DNA of 64,000 nt from Arcuatula senhousia (lineage: Eukaryota; Mollusca; Bivalvia; Mytilida; Mytilidae): the NCBI GenBank assembly GCA_963971305.1, contig OZ020303.1, positions 21,077,184-21,141,183 of the forward strand. Direction: 5' to 3'. The notes below the pieces were generated by a model. It saw only the letters and a list, made by a program, of their open reading frames with translations, was not told the origin of the DNA and ran no database searches. A program made the position numbers and the translations under genes. Each line of letters opens with the position of its first letter. The stretch's first letter is position 1. Shown piece by piece: positions 27,001-34,913 of this stretch.

Positions 27001-29434
27001 TACTATTCGGTATACGGTGTTTCTGGATAAGAAACCCACTCAGACCTCCGGTCCTTGGGGTTTCTTATCCAGAAACACCTTTACCTCATGGTATAACTAT
27101 TACAGAATATCAAGGGATCCAATTGACCATTTAATCAGCTATTTTTGGACAGGTGAGATCCATTTAAATTTCTATCTGAATTGATATGCATCATGATTTA
27201 ATACAAACAACAGGTGCTTTAAGCCCCAATAACTTCACTGACCTAATATTAAACCTCTTTCTTCTCTTAAGACACCTAATTGTCAAACCTGTTGGTGTCA
27301 TTTAAATTCAATTTGAAAAGGAACCACCATTCTGAATATGGTTAAGCTATATCACCCTGAAATATAGTATAAATTTTGTACTTACCCAACTCTTCCATAA
27401 TTTTTAGCAAGTATGGATGATCCCATGTTGTTCTTTGAATTTTATGACTGTAAAATACATTGAGAAAATAAACATTAAAATTCATTGAAGTGCAATACAT
27501 CGATAATAATTTTGAATTTGAAATGGCAAATAATATTAATAACAGCACATTGGAATAAAAACCAAAACCATTGAATTTCAAGTTGAGATTAATTTTAAAA
27601 TGTTTATTACCTTTAAAAGATTAAACTAGTACATGTACTTGCAGGCATAAGTCAGTACTTGTAAATAATGATGCCCGGAAGATGTCATTCTTTCCTCGCA
27701 CAGTACGAGACTGGAATGCCCTGCAACCTGACATTGTGGAAGTAGACACACCTGAGGCCTTTAAAGCCAGGATCGTGTCACTAGACTAACCGCCAGGCAG
27801 TCTTAATATGTATATACATGTAGTTTTATTTCTCTTCTAAAAGGGTTTTTTTTATTATTCATTGAACATTCTTGAATTCAGTTTTTTTTTTGTTATTTAT
27901 TCATATTCAGTTTCCTTGTTAACTAAGAGTCAATATCTATTACTAAATCTTAAAATAAAAAGCTACGCCGAGCGCAGCATGATACGACCGCAACATGTTG
28001 AACACTGTACGTTTGAGGCCCAATATGGATAGTCTATTGCTTTGGTCACATGCAGCCCATGGTGGACTTACAAAGCTTTTTGACACATGCACCCTGTGGT
28101 TGACTTTAAAATGCACATTTGATACATATATATTTACAATAACATCTAATAGAAAAGTCTTATATTAATTGACATGTTTGGTTCTTTTTGACCCCTTTTT
28201 CAAAATAAAAAGTTAAAAATTATTGCAAATCTGATTGAAAAATACGGGTAGGGATTTTCACATTGATTCCAATGAAAAAAAGATTTGAAATCTGACGAAA
28301 AATAAAAAGTTGATATTATAAGTGTGGCGTGTCTTTGGCCCCCTGCAGCAATGTAAAGATACAATATATTTTCAAACCATGGACACAGTTATGTGACCGA
28401 ATTAAATGAGCAATTCAACAAAAAAAGAATTTTCAAAATCTAATGAATAATAAACATTTTTGTCAATGCACCCGTTTTATCCCCTTTTGGCCCTTTTTTT
28501 CTAAAACAGTAAGGGCCACAAACCCCAAATACAGTATCAACCTTCCTTGAGTGGATATAACCATCATATTAAAACTTCATAACAATTGGCTGGTCCACTG
28601 CAGCTAAATTTATTTACCTAGACAAACTTTAAATAAAAATGGCGTTTTTTGCCCCTTTGACCCCTAATTTCTCAAAAATGGTAAGAGATATTGCAAATCT
28701 GATTGAAAAACACAGGCAGGGATTTTCACAAGGATTCCAATGAAAAAAAAAATTTCAAAATCGGACCACAAATAAAAAAAGTCGATTTTTGGGGTGTGGC
28801 CCATTTTTGGCCCCCTGTAGCAATGTAACGGTGCATTATATATTAAAACCATTGACACATTTAGTTGACAGAATTTTATGAGGAATTTAATAAAAGAAGA
28901 ATTTTCCAAATCAAATGAATTATAAACATTTAACACCAGTTTTGTCAATACACCCGTTTTAGCCCCTTTTGGCCCTTTTTTCCAAAACGGTAGGGGCCAC
29001 AAACCCCAAATACAATACCAACCCTCCTTAAGTGGTAACAAACATCATTTCAAAATTTCATCACAATCGGTCAATATTTACTCAAGTTATCGCACGGAAA
29101 CCAAATGTCTACAGACGACGACGACGACGACAACACCAACGCCAACGACATCGCCATAACATTATATGATCGCAAAAATTTTGCGGTCGTATAAAAACAC
29201 ATGCACAGTCCAAGTAAATTGCATAATCTTCAACATGATGAAGGAGGCAACTATATGGCAGAAGCAGAAGCAGAATGTAAATTTGTTTTTGTTCAATATA
29301 TTTGATTTTAAAACTGCTATTTAATTTTCTGGAACTAAAGTATTTTACAGAATACCAAGAATAATACATGTACCTGATATAGTAAGGTACTCCATTTTTT
29401 GTCTCTGTTCTTTCCCATCCTTCTACAATTCTCT
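8918..29434 (-). CDS. Dystrophin-superfamily gene (WW, EF-hand-like, ZZ, coiled coil), 5' partial, 17 exons
   Basis: Exons in transcript order are 29374-29434, 27386-27447, 22700-22774, 21911-22118, 21241-21326, 19675-19754, 14845-14919, 14410-14521, 14012-14066, 12958-13069, 12608-12738, 11984-12122, 11189-11331, 10646-10733, 10008-10129, 9289-9557 and 8918-9018. All introns are GT-AG and every phase matches, giving 638 residues. The WW domain has W6 and W28-x2-P31. Residues 42-250 match the dystrophin EF-hand region ([35 protein letters not shown]). The ZZ ligands are C259, C262, C274, C277, C283, C286, H296 and H300. Residues about 425-460 form a coiled coil. Family members link beta-dystroglycan and syntrophins at the membrane. 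The ZZ region looks dystrotelin-like ([16 protein letters not shown]), but the WW domain is the dystrophin/utrophin trait, so the exact paralogue is open. Upstream exons lie beyond 29434 and were not found. A TRIM-like gene sits in the 14920-19674 intron. Confidence 0.9.
9289..9557 (-). CDS. Dystrophin-family exon: C-terminal tail
   Basis: The acceptor is AATTTCAG and the donor is G/GTAATCAA, with 89 whole codons. It has Tyr/Ser/Asp-rich stretches ([15 protein letters not shown]) and a short amphipathic end [17 protein letters not shown]. The latter recalls the LEEVMEQLNNSFP near the dystrophin C-terminus. Confidence 0.85.
10008..10129 (-). CDS. Dystrophin-family exon: Pro-rich tail segment
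   Basis: The acceptor is TGTTTTAG and the donor is GG/GTAAGTA, with 40 codons and two bases. It contains [20 protein letters not shown], a proline/serine-rich, probably disordered segment. Confidence 0.82.
10252..10406. mobile_element. Short MITE with GGATCCAG inverted ends
   Basis: The left arm AGGCGGATCCAG (10252-10263) and right arm CTGGATCCACCT (10395-10406) are inverted copies with 11 of 12 matches, 155 bp apart. A second GC-rich palindrome (GGGGGGCCC...GGGCCCCCC) sits just inside the left end. It has no coding capacity and lies in an intron of the dystrophin-family gene. Confidence 0.7.
10646..10733 (-). CDS. Dystrophin-family exon: coiled-coil end and acidic linker
   Basis: The acceptor is TTTTTTACAG and the donor is AAG/GTATAACAG. 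It completes Arg and reads [20 protein letters not shown], then a His/Lys-rich end. This continues the coiled coil of the previous exon. Confidence 0.82.
11118..11189. repeat. 36-bp tandem duplication spanning a splice donor
   Basis: Two copies of a 36-bp unit occur at 11118-11153 and 11154-11189. On the minus strand the exon ends AACAG/GTTAGATAC, and the duplicate places CATAG/GTTAGATAC exactly 36 bases later. The intervening 12 codons are open, so both donors leave the same phase. Confidence 0.85.
11189..11331 (-). CDS. Dystrophin-family exon: coiled coil
   Basis: The acceptor is ATATTTTAG and the donor is AACAG/GTTAGA. The 47 codons end [20 protein letters not shown], resembling the 'ELERILADLEEENRNLQ' coiled coil of dystrophins. 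The donor lies in a 36-bp tandem duplication that repeats it in frame (see 11118-11189). Confidence 0.87.
11984..12122 (-). CDS. Dystrophin-family exon: linker
   Basis: The acceptor is ACAAACAG and the donor is AAG/GTAACTA. It completes Trp, then gives 46 codons of Pro/Ser/Asn-rich linker ([18 protein letters not shown]). Conservation is low, but phases fit on both sides. Confidence 0.8.
12608..12738 (-). CDS. Dystrophin-family exon: basic post-ZZ segment
   Basis: The acceptor is GATTTTAG and the donor is TG/GTAATTA. The 43 codons begin [20 protein letters not shown] and include KLKYLPIM. This matches the 'FAKVLKNKFRTKRYF...GYLPV' stretch that follows the ZZ finger in dystrophins. Confidence 0.88.
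12958..13069 (-). CDS. Dystrophin-family exon: second half of ZZ finger
   Basis: The acceptor is TTTTTCAG and the donor is GTG/GTAAGTA. It reads [16 protein letters not shown], then a loop with [11 protein letters not shown]. This supplies two Cys pairs and two His ligands and completes an eight-ligand ZZ zinc finger. Confidence 0.92.
13313..13845. repeat. Dispersed repeat with three ~175-bp cores, intronic
   Basis: A CTGTCTGTCCATCTGTCCAT run opens the element. Three cores follow, starting near 13376, 13551 and 13721. They carry GCRCAACTC, a 'caatgaaacttgacatat'-type phrase, GGAAGGACACCATATG, CCAGGAAATT and 'gttatggccc'. GGGAGACATAA near the end echoes GGAGAGACATA at the start. It lies in the intron between the two ZZ exons of the dystrophin-family gene. 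Confidence 0.65.
14012..14066 (-). CDS. Dystrophin-family exon: first half of ZZ finger
   Basis: The acceptor is CATTTTCAG and the donor is AG/GTAGGT. It reads [17 protein letters not shown] and carries the first Cys pair of the ZZ finger (C-x2-C). It is nearly identical in pattern to the KHQAKCNICKECPIIGF of dystrophins. Confidence 0.92.
14410..14521 (-). CDS. Dystrophin-family exon: [12 protein letters not shown] segment
   Basis: The acceptor is TATTTACAG and the donor is A/GTTAGC. The 37 codons include [20 protein letters not shown], the conserved end of the second EF-hand-like domain directly before the ZZ finger. Confidence 0.9.
14845..14919 (-). CDS. Dystrophin-family exon: AFG segment
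   Basis: The acceptor is TTTTTGTAG and the donor is ATG/GTAAGTT, with 25 whole codons starting [19 protein letters not shown]. It aligns with the IPRQLGEVASFGG region. It is separated from the previous exon by the 4.8-kb intron that hosts the TRIM-like gene. Confidence 0.87.
14923..17543. other. Intron sequence, no other feature seen
   Basis: This AT-rich intron DNA lies between the dystrophin-family exon at 14845-14919 and the nested TRIM-like gene. No coding segment, RNA gene or bounded repeat was recognised. The promoter and any 5' UTR exon of the TRIM-like gene should lie in or near the right part. Confidence 0.5.
17544..19301 (+). CDS. TRIM-like protein: two B-boxes, coiled coil, beta-propeller-like C-terminus
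   Basis: This is one uninterrupted frame of 585 codons to TGA. A B-box 1 has C23-x2-C26, C39-x2-C42, C47-x2-C50, H54 and H61. A B-box 2 has C83-x2-H86, C94-x2-H97, C102-x2-C105, H110 and H118. A long coiled coil spans about residues 130-270 ([20 protein letters not shown]), and about 330-575 has repeated strand patterns like an NHL/WD-type propeller. No RING precedes the B-boxes, so ubiquitin-ligase activity is not shown; such proteins often act as binding partners or in innate immunity. A pyrimidine run ending in CTTTTTAG at about 17571 looks like a splice acceptor, so the true start could be the ATG at 17580 ([10 protein letters not shown]), after a 5' UTR intron. It lies inside an intron of the minus-strand dystrophin-family gene. 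Confidence 0.9.
   Translation: MLKEQIFIFLEYMELLERMESNCSVCHLKLQQTNSAFWCFECQKRLCHLCNENHAKSEVDHSTLPYDDYEKLPPFIKSLNLFCQDHGKKLTEFCRDHDQILCKECQKNTHGECQEIPHLEDIISKVKHSMAFEDIIANLEVSCKTFKNVEDDYEANMKSLQDQREIMIRSVQQKADEIIDQVQKMKDEMISSIDQVISTKRTDLSNKLTVIHLKRKDLQHLLDQVQDIQNQASNFQTFVGIKEMERKVHTANRVLNDLIESGELNQIDAYLEFEDTVQDRLKEINLFGDVKIIKSPLHVFIDEYKRTEGQIEIQKDPPVDLYFLEKHHIEDGWYYGSCALPNRQTVFTDYRNHVVHKYDENWCLASTLAFPKEKSVYDVTLLDNEHIAVSQPKSKTISVIQLKKFCVTKTISTRCKVGGLTFQNGEILFCAHEIGITQVNTESEEITTIRHDTSVGYKSHIDAGEERICYTSPSTHSITVLDSKYQVIFIVRDQSLLVYPMGISMDKNMNIFVTGCGSHNLVIISPEAIMHQVLSRTDDLRFPTSVSYNEISKELLITNEKHGVRTYFVGLATSSTLVDNEWDIF
19675..19754 (-). CDS. Dystrophin-family exon: EF-hand-like region 2
   Basis: The acceptor is TTTTACAG and the donor is CAG/GTAACA. 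It reads [20 protein letters not shown] followed by LEDLIQ and ends on a whole codon. It follows the KYK of the previous exon exactly as in dystrophin-family proteins. Confidence 0.85.
19755..21240. other. Intron sequence, no feature seen
   Basis: This is AT-rich intron DNA between two dystrophin-family exons. A slightly GC-richer patch around 20806-21006 carries a short open frame with no recognisable domain. It looks like repeat-derived filler rather than a gene. Confidence 0.45.
21241..21326 (-). CDS. Dystrophin-family exon: HRTGAIKV segment
   Basis: The acceptor is TTTTTCAG and the donor is G/GTTTGTG. It reads [13 protein letters not shown], then AARLAEKYK. This is the equivalent of the GRTGRIRVLSFKT segment of dystrophin, one of the best conserved parts of the EF-hand region. 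Confidence 0.88.
21911..22118 (-). CDS. Dystrophin-family exon: EF-hand-like region 1
   Basis: The acceptor is TTTTCCAG and the donor is GT/GTAATGAT, with 68 whole codons plus two bases at each end. The helical sequence ([13 protein letters not shown] near the start, [13 protein letters not shown] at the end) aligns with the first EF-hand-like domain that follows the dystrophin WW domain. Confidence 0.85.
22160..22500 (-). other. GC-richer intronic stretch with a 77-codon open frame, unrecognised
   Basis: On the minus strand an open frame (22187-22420) contains [20 protein letters not shown] and a Phe/Glu-rich end. Two overlapping frames are also open here, which points to a repeat fragment rather than an exon. 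No splice-flanked fit to the dystrophin-family frame was found. I cannot name it. Confidence 0.25.
22700..22774 (-). CDS. Dystrophin-family exon: start of EF-hand region
   Basis: The acceptor is TTTTGTAG and the donor is T/GTTAGTATC. It completes Val and reads [18 protein letters not shown] followed by LQKKFK, aligning with the segment just after the WW domain in dystrophins (AYRTAMKLRRLQ type). Confidence 0.88.
23599..23860 (-). promoter_or_regulatory. Possible internal promoter and alternative first exon of the dystrophin-family gene
   Basis: On the minus strand a strong donor, TTTTCAG/GTAAAAACC, ends a GC-richer stretch at 23599. A perfect cAMP-response-type palindrome TGACGTCA lies at 23833-23840. 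The exon would leave one base (G), the same phase as the second WW exon, so it can splice to 22774 in frame; the upstream frame is open for 26 codons. No in-frame ATG is present, and an out-of-frame ATG CAG GAT TGA precedes it. It could be a non-coding first exon giving a short form without the WW domain. Confidence 0.4.
23900..24646. other. Intron sequence, no feature seen
   Basis: AT-rich DNA with no coding segment or RNA gene recognised, between the possible internal promoter and a large dispersed repeat. Confidence 0.4.
24647..25963. repeat. Dispersed repeat, GCTCACCTGG family, ~155-bp core array
   Basis: Perfect 10-bp inverted motifs GCTCACCTGG (24674-24683) and CCAGGTGAGC (25952-25961) bracket the element. 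Six full cores and a partial one repeat every 151-165 bp, starting near 24704, 24860, 25013, 25168, 25321, 25472 and 25637. Each contains GAGCTAAATGAGCTGAACAT, 'tctatctgcaatagttttcat', and AAGGGGTCATCTGACAACTT. A GACGACGACGACGG run sits just inside the right end. It is the same family as 33873-36430, which is inverted. It lies in an intron. Confidence 0.8.
26995..27100. repeat. Near-perfect hairpin, 22-bp perfect arms
   Basis: Positions 27016-27037 and 27058-27079 are perfect inverted copies (core TTTCTGGATAAGAAACC) with a 20-base spacer. The symmetry extends outward with mismatches (TAGTTATACTATT...GGTATAACTA) to about 45 bp per arm. It may be a very short palindromic transposon remnant. Confidence 0.75.
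27386..27447 (-). CDS. Dystrophin-family exon: second half of WW domain
   Basis: The acceptor is TTTTACAG and the donor is G/GTAAGTAC. The first base completes Ser with the AG left by the previous exon. It then reads [20 protein letters not shown], giving the second WW tryptophan and the conserved proline. The split position inside the WW domain is phase-consistent. Confidence 0.88.
27643..27789 (+). pseudogene. Non-LTR retrotransposon ORF2 C-terminal fragment
   Basis: The plus-strand frame ends [20 protein letters not shown] followed by [14 protein letters not shown] and TAA at 27787-27789. 'SFFPRT.RDWN.LP....' is the characteristic C-terminal tail after the reverse transcriptase in jockey/CR1/RTE-like elements. 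The same tail is present at 35069-35180 on the other strand. The rest of the element is missing, as for a strongly 5'-truncated copy. Confidence 0.75.
27983..29191. repeat. Dispersed repeat, TACGACCGCAA family, two ~470-bp cores
   Basis: Perfect 11-bp inverted ends TACGACCGCAA (27983-27993) and TTGCGGTCGTA (29181-29191). Two direct copies of a ~470-bp core begin near 28224 and 28694. They carry GCAAATCTGATTGAAAAA, 'gggattttcac', TTTGGCCCCCTG and GGCCACAAACCCCAAATAC. A GACGACGACGACGACGAC run lies near the right end. It sits in the intron between the two WW exons. Confidence 0.8.
29374..29434 (-). CDS. Dystrophin-family exon: first half of WW domain
   Basis: The acceptor is TTGTAG before 29434 and the donor is CAG/GTACATG at 29374. 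The exon enters with two bases of a split codon and reads [19 protein letters not shown]. This matches the first beta strands of a WW domain (first Trp, then the xPYYI strand). It is the most 5' exon I can support. Confidence 0.88.
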
Positions 29435-31240
29435 CTACAATAATTAAAGGAAGATAAATAAAATACAAAGACATTTCTAATTTGAAAAGTTAAATAAAAT
29501 ACACACACAAAAAAACAAGTCTAAGATGTCTAAGCATGTAAATTAAATTGATCATTAGACATTATTTACCAGTATTATTGCCTTCACCAAATTCATTAGG
29601 GAAAGCAGCGACCACTTTTTTATCTGCTGACTATGTGGTTTTCACTTTGTTTATATGTACCTACATTGTACATGACCTACAGAACGTGCATATTATTGGG
29701 GAAAAAATATATGAGCTAGAATATGGAAAACCAACATGTACAAATTATTTCATGGATAAGAAAAATCCACAAAGTTAAAATATTTAGTTTAAGAGTGTAT
29801 ATCAAAATTAAAAGTCAACGAAAATTTGTCCCCACCGATTCAATTTTGTACTCTTTACCACGAAATTTACGAGATTTTATCCCCACGAATATAAATGCTT
29901 ATACAGTAGTACAAGTTACAATATTTTTTTTCACATATTTGTATCCACTAATTTAAAATATTCAGTATAATTTACAAAGGTCTCTCGATCTAGAGACAAT
30001 TATGTTATAACTTAAAATTAAATATCCTGAAATACACGGGTTGCGCATTTGCGGGATCAGTCACTATTTTAGCCAAACGAGGAGGAACTGGTAAAAAACT
30101 GGTTCCAACTTGCTAATGGAAGACGAAAGTAATTTCTTTAGTTCCGTTCAAGATTGATTTTTAATGAGTTGGAAATGTTGATTGGTGGTTTATTTGTCAG
30201 TTGCAAATGATTTTTACCCTGTATGTTGAATAATTACAGAAGAATCGTTTATAGAAAATGCTGTTCCCTTTGTACCATGTTGAATGACATCATTTTTTCT
30301 CCCCGTGACCCCTGATGACCTCGTCTAAATGACAAGTCAAATCCGGAACAGATATATTGTGCAACCCTAGTATTACCTCGGTGCACCTCTCTGAAACTCA
30401 ACTGAGTTTACTCTTGCTTTGACTTGACTTCATGCTGCTTGCCCTTTTTTAGTTGTGCGGTTTACTCTAGATTCCGTTTTGACTTGACTTCACGCCGCTG
30501 ATTGCCATTATTGTGTTGTTTGTTTTTGTTATAATTTTAATTTTTATGTCTACAAATATTGCATATGATATACGACGTTCTATTTTGCTACTTTGGTTTA
30601 ACTCATTCAGTGTCTTTCAATCTACCGTAAATATCGACAGAATCCATAGTTGAAAGGGATGCTATAAAGGAAGATAACTTTTATAGTCGTGATTTAAATT
30701 TTGCATTTTTTTTCTTTTTTGAAGAAATATAATCATTAAGACACTTGAATTATTCTATTAACACTGGTTTGTTTTAAACGCTAAGTAGATGGAGAATGTC
30801 TGATTCAATAACTTCCGGTATTTTTGCAAGTGAAAAAAATATTAGATAAAACTTTTAACAGGTTACCAATCTTGTTTGCACCTCACCAAAACATACGCAG
30901 AAAAATAGTTTTTATCAAAGCAAAATTTATTTTGATTTCATTTATTGATTTATTCATATTTTACCGATTAATATGAGAAAAGCAAACAAAACAACAAAAT
31001 GAGAGTAAAAGCAGCCCCCCCCCAAAAAAACGCATGGATTTCCGAAAATGTAGCAGGAGTATCTAACTTAGACTGCTAAATCAAGATAAAAAATGCATTA
31101 CAGATCTTGTCAATTTTAAAGCAAATGTGGAAAATAAAGTAGTTATTTAAGAGTAAAGTATAATATCACTAATGTTTATTGCCTAACCTATTATCACTAC
31201 ATAAAATATTTTTTGTCAGATTTACCGGATGTAAATTGCA

Positions 31241-31287
31241 TCAATACCATAGACCTGTATATTGAATATACAGGTCTATGTCAATAC
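31241..31287. repeat. 33-bp palindrome flanked by 7-bp direct repeats
   Basis: Arms CATAGACCTGTATA (31248-31261) and TATACAGGTCTATG (31267-31280) are perfect inverted copies around TTGAA. The palindrome is flanked on both sides by TCAATAC (31241-31247 and 31281-31287), which looks like an insertion with target duplication. Confidence 0.7.
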
Positions 31288-31721
31288 TGAGCATGAAAGT
31301 TTGAGTCTTACACTGGTAGTACATTTAAAGAAAGAAAGAAAAAATGCCAAAACAAATATCATACATGAACCATAACCTAAAAGATGCAATCTACAAAAAA
31401 CTTTTTAACAAATTTCAAAAATTAAATACATCAAAATCATGGAGAGCATATAGAAAACAGCCGGCAACCATGTAACAAAGCATAAAACAAATTAATTAAT
31501 AACCCCTTTTTACGAGATGCTCTGGAGCCCAAAAGCAAAAGACTTTTGACCTTTTGTAAAGCCATTCATAAAGGGAGTGTGAATGAAAAAGACAACATTT
31601 TGCAGGAAAATAACCGTTGAAAACAATTACCAACCAATAGAAGATAGTGAGATGTGGAATAAGTACATGTACGCAACATAACCTACAATATAAATGATAA
31701 TTTTTCAAAAATCCACAACGG

Positions 31722-31771
31722 AAAACAGCAAGCAGCCTTCAATGTGACCAGCGGTCGCTGCTTGCTGTTTT
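31722..31771. repeat. 15-bp perfect stem-loop in a repeat-like stretch
   Basis: AAAACAGCAAGCAGC (31722-31736) and GCTGCTTGCTGTTTT (31757-31771) are perfect inverted copies with a 20-base loop. The surrounding GC-richer stretch, about 31700-31860, is open on the minus strand and is probably a repeat fragment. Confidence 0.6.
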
Positions 31772-34700
31772 GCAATTGGCCATGGGTTGAACATAAACTA
31801 CATATGACCCAATCCCTATTCTGAAGTGCCCATGAAAGACCCTCTTCTTGACAAAAAAAAAACAAATCATGAATATAAATTCGACGAATACAAACATCAT
31901 CTTTGATCAAGATTTCTGGCTAAGGACAGGCACATCTAAAATGTTGCGAGGTTTAACTAGTTGTTTGGGCCCAATCTTCTCCTATTGATAATCACAAACT
32001 AACACACAGTTAAAATCCAATCGATAGAAATTCAGTTCGACAAGAGAGAACCTGACGAAACAAGAAAATAACTGGACGTAAAGATACTCTCTACTCTCAA
32101 GATGACATATCTGAAACATTCAAAACATTTTTCGTCAATGTCGCAAAAAATAACATTAGAGATACAAACATAGAGGGAAATAATAAAAGCCACAAAAGAA
32201 CATTATGATGATGAATTTTAAAAACTAACAAACTCAGTTTTCAACTAGGCGACGAGGCCTTTGCATAAAAACGCATCTCAGTACGCATGTCTTTAAACTA
32301 AATGAAGAATTCTTTAAGTATATATACAGTCTGGTACATGGCTTTTATCACGTTTCGGTTGTTTTATGGCATCATAGATTTCATCAGAACTTACTTGAAC
32401 ATCAATTTCTTCAAAAACAGTAATTTGCACTTTAGATAAGAGTTTATCATTTGACAATGATCTACTTCAGAAACAAAGCATTCTTGATTTAAGGATATCT
32501 ACCAAGTTCAACATAGGCTAAAGAGCTATGTGTGTTTATTCTGACCCTAAGAATTGTAAATGAACTTTTTCTATGTTGTCATTATATTCTTACCATTGCC
32601 GATAATTTCAGTGCTATAAAGTAGAATAGGAGACACAAGTTAATTCGAAAAATTTTCAATTTTAAATCAATTTCTAATTTTGTAGTAGACATGTTTGGGC
32701 TTCGTTCATTTAATATTTGGCATTAGCTTAGAAGGTTTTCATGTTTATTCTTTTATAATTAGAAAATATGGGGACAAAATAAAACTTAGAATAGTTGAAG
32801 TTTTAAATACCCTTCTGTGTAAACCTAAAAAATGTTAGGTTTACACGAGTTGTGTAAAAATAACGAAAACTTAGGTTTACCCGGAAAATTGAATTCGGAT
32901 TTCAATGACGATGACGGAACCTAAACGTGTAAAAATAGTTACTGTTACACACCTTTTTTAACATGCATATATGAATCCATGGAACGAATAATAATATGCG
33001 AGTGTAGCGAAGATCACTTTTTGAATGCCTGTATCATGACAAAATTGACAACAAGCAAATTTGTAAACATCAGTTCCAGAAGACTAAAAATGGTCCTTTT
33101 AGATACATAATTTCTACATTTCACTAGACTTTCAATGGATCTACTGTGATCATCTAGTAAAACTAACAATTTCTTCATTTTCCATAAATTCCTTTAACAT
33201 TCCACATTTTGAGCAACGACTTGAATATTTTTGAGACATGTACAGCTATTAATCTTCTAAAGAAAAAAAACTTATTATTTTGTTTGAAATTACTTTCATG
33301 TTTTTACATGATCCAAGCTTGCAGGTTAAGTTAACATGTTTACCATGTAAACATTATTTTTTTCAATGTTAGAGAGGATTTTTTTTCTACCTTGGACAAA
33401 ATCAAAAGTTAAAAATCAAGCATTTGGGTGATTTTGGACCATTTGGAAAATTGTCAATATTATCGTTCTAAAGGAGGGGGGGTTGGTAATAGAAATTATG
33501 ATTTTCAAAATTTCTGTTGCAATTTAATGCCAAGACATGACCCTTAAAGTATTTCATATTCTTTTTTTTAATCAGAAGACATGGGGACAAGATAAACCTT
33601 AAAAAAGTTGAAGTTTTGTTTTAAGTAAAGTTGATTTGGCAAAGAAATACAGTTGGTTTAGGCCCGTAGGTCAACCATCTTTACTGATTTTTCAGAAACA
33701 TTAAAAAAATATTGCCAATAGAAGTCTTTCATAAAGTGCTTTTAGTTACACCATTGCTTTCATAGCTATGAAAATATTGCTTCTGGGCAAAATTTAGGAT
33801 TTTGCATGGTTTTTTTTTCTGAGACATGCACTTAAAAATAATTATCTATAAAACCGGTCTAACCCCCTTTTTAGCTCACCTGACCCGAAGGCGCCCGTCG
33901 TCCGTTCGTAATCTTTTTTAAAACGTTAACTCCTCTGATACCATAAGTTTAATTACAACCCAACTAAGTACAGTTGTAAACTGGTATACGTGCTACAATA
34001 CCGTCATTTGGATTTTTGATTCGTAAAAAAAACATAGCCGCCATGGCTGAAAATAGAACATAGGGGGTAAATTGCAGTTTTTTGTCAATAACTAAAAAAA
34101 ATGTGACAGATATCGAAATTCTGGTAATAAAAGTGTTCAACACCTCAAGATCTACCTGCCCTGAAATTTTGTTGAAGCAATTCCAAAGATCCATGTAGGA
34201 GTTCTTGAACTTTTCTGCATTTTTCCAAATTTTGCACTTATTATGCTCAATATCTTGGAAAATGTAAGAATATTTGAGTTATTCCAGTAGAATGTCAAAA
34301 TCAACCTTTTTTGCAGTCTCTATTCATTGTATTAAAATTGTTAACTCCATTAACACCATAAGGTTGATTGCAACCAAACTTAGTACAGTTGTTTCTTGGC
34401 ATAAGTGCTACAATATTATTGTTTGGATTTTTGATTTGTGAAAAACGTGGCCGCCATTGCTATAAATAGAACATAAGAGTAAATTGCAGTTCCTTGCGAA
34501 TAACCTGAGACAATAAATGATTTTCTCAGGAATAACTAAAAAATATTGTGACAGATATCAAAATTCTAGTGGTTAACAAAAGTGTTTACAACCTTAAGAT
34601 CTACCTGGCATGAAATTTTGAAGAAGATCCAACAATCCATGAAAGAGTAATCAGTTGCCCTTTTTCTTGACTATTTTTTCGAATTTTGCACTTATTATGA

Positions 34701-34913
34701 TCAATACTTCGAAAAATATTAAAGATATTTGGGAAATCTAAATTGCATGTTGTTAAGCACATAAAGATCAACAAAATCCGTGATAAGGTCAAAGCTGTAG
34801 GACCCTTACTTTAAGAAGTTATTCTTTTTAGAGCCTCAAAATTGTCCATTTTCACAACCTTTCCCCGTTGTATTGCAAACCGTCACGTAAAATAAGTTAC
34901 ACCAGTGTTTCTT

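Larger units (their letters stand above)
29475..33872. other. No gene seen; upstream exons of the dystrophin-family gene not found here
   Basis: AT-rich DNA with two small hairpins (listed separately). I looked on the minus strand for an exon ending with one base of a split codon and a GT donor that could join the WW exon, and found none I could defend. Confidence 0.4.
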
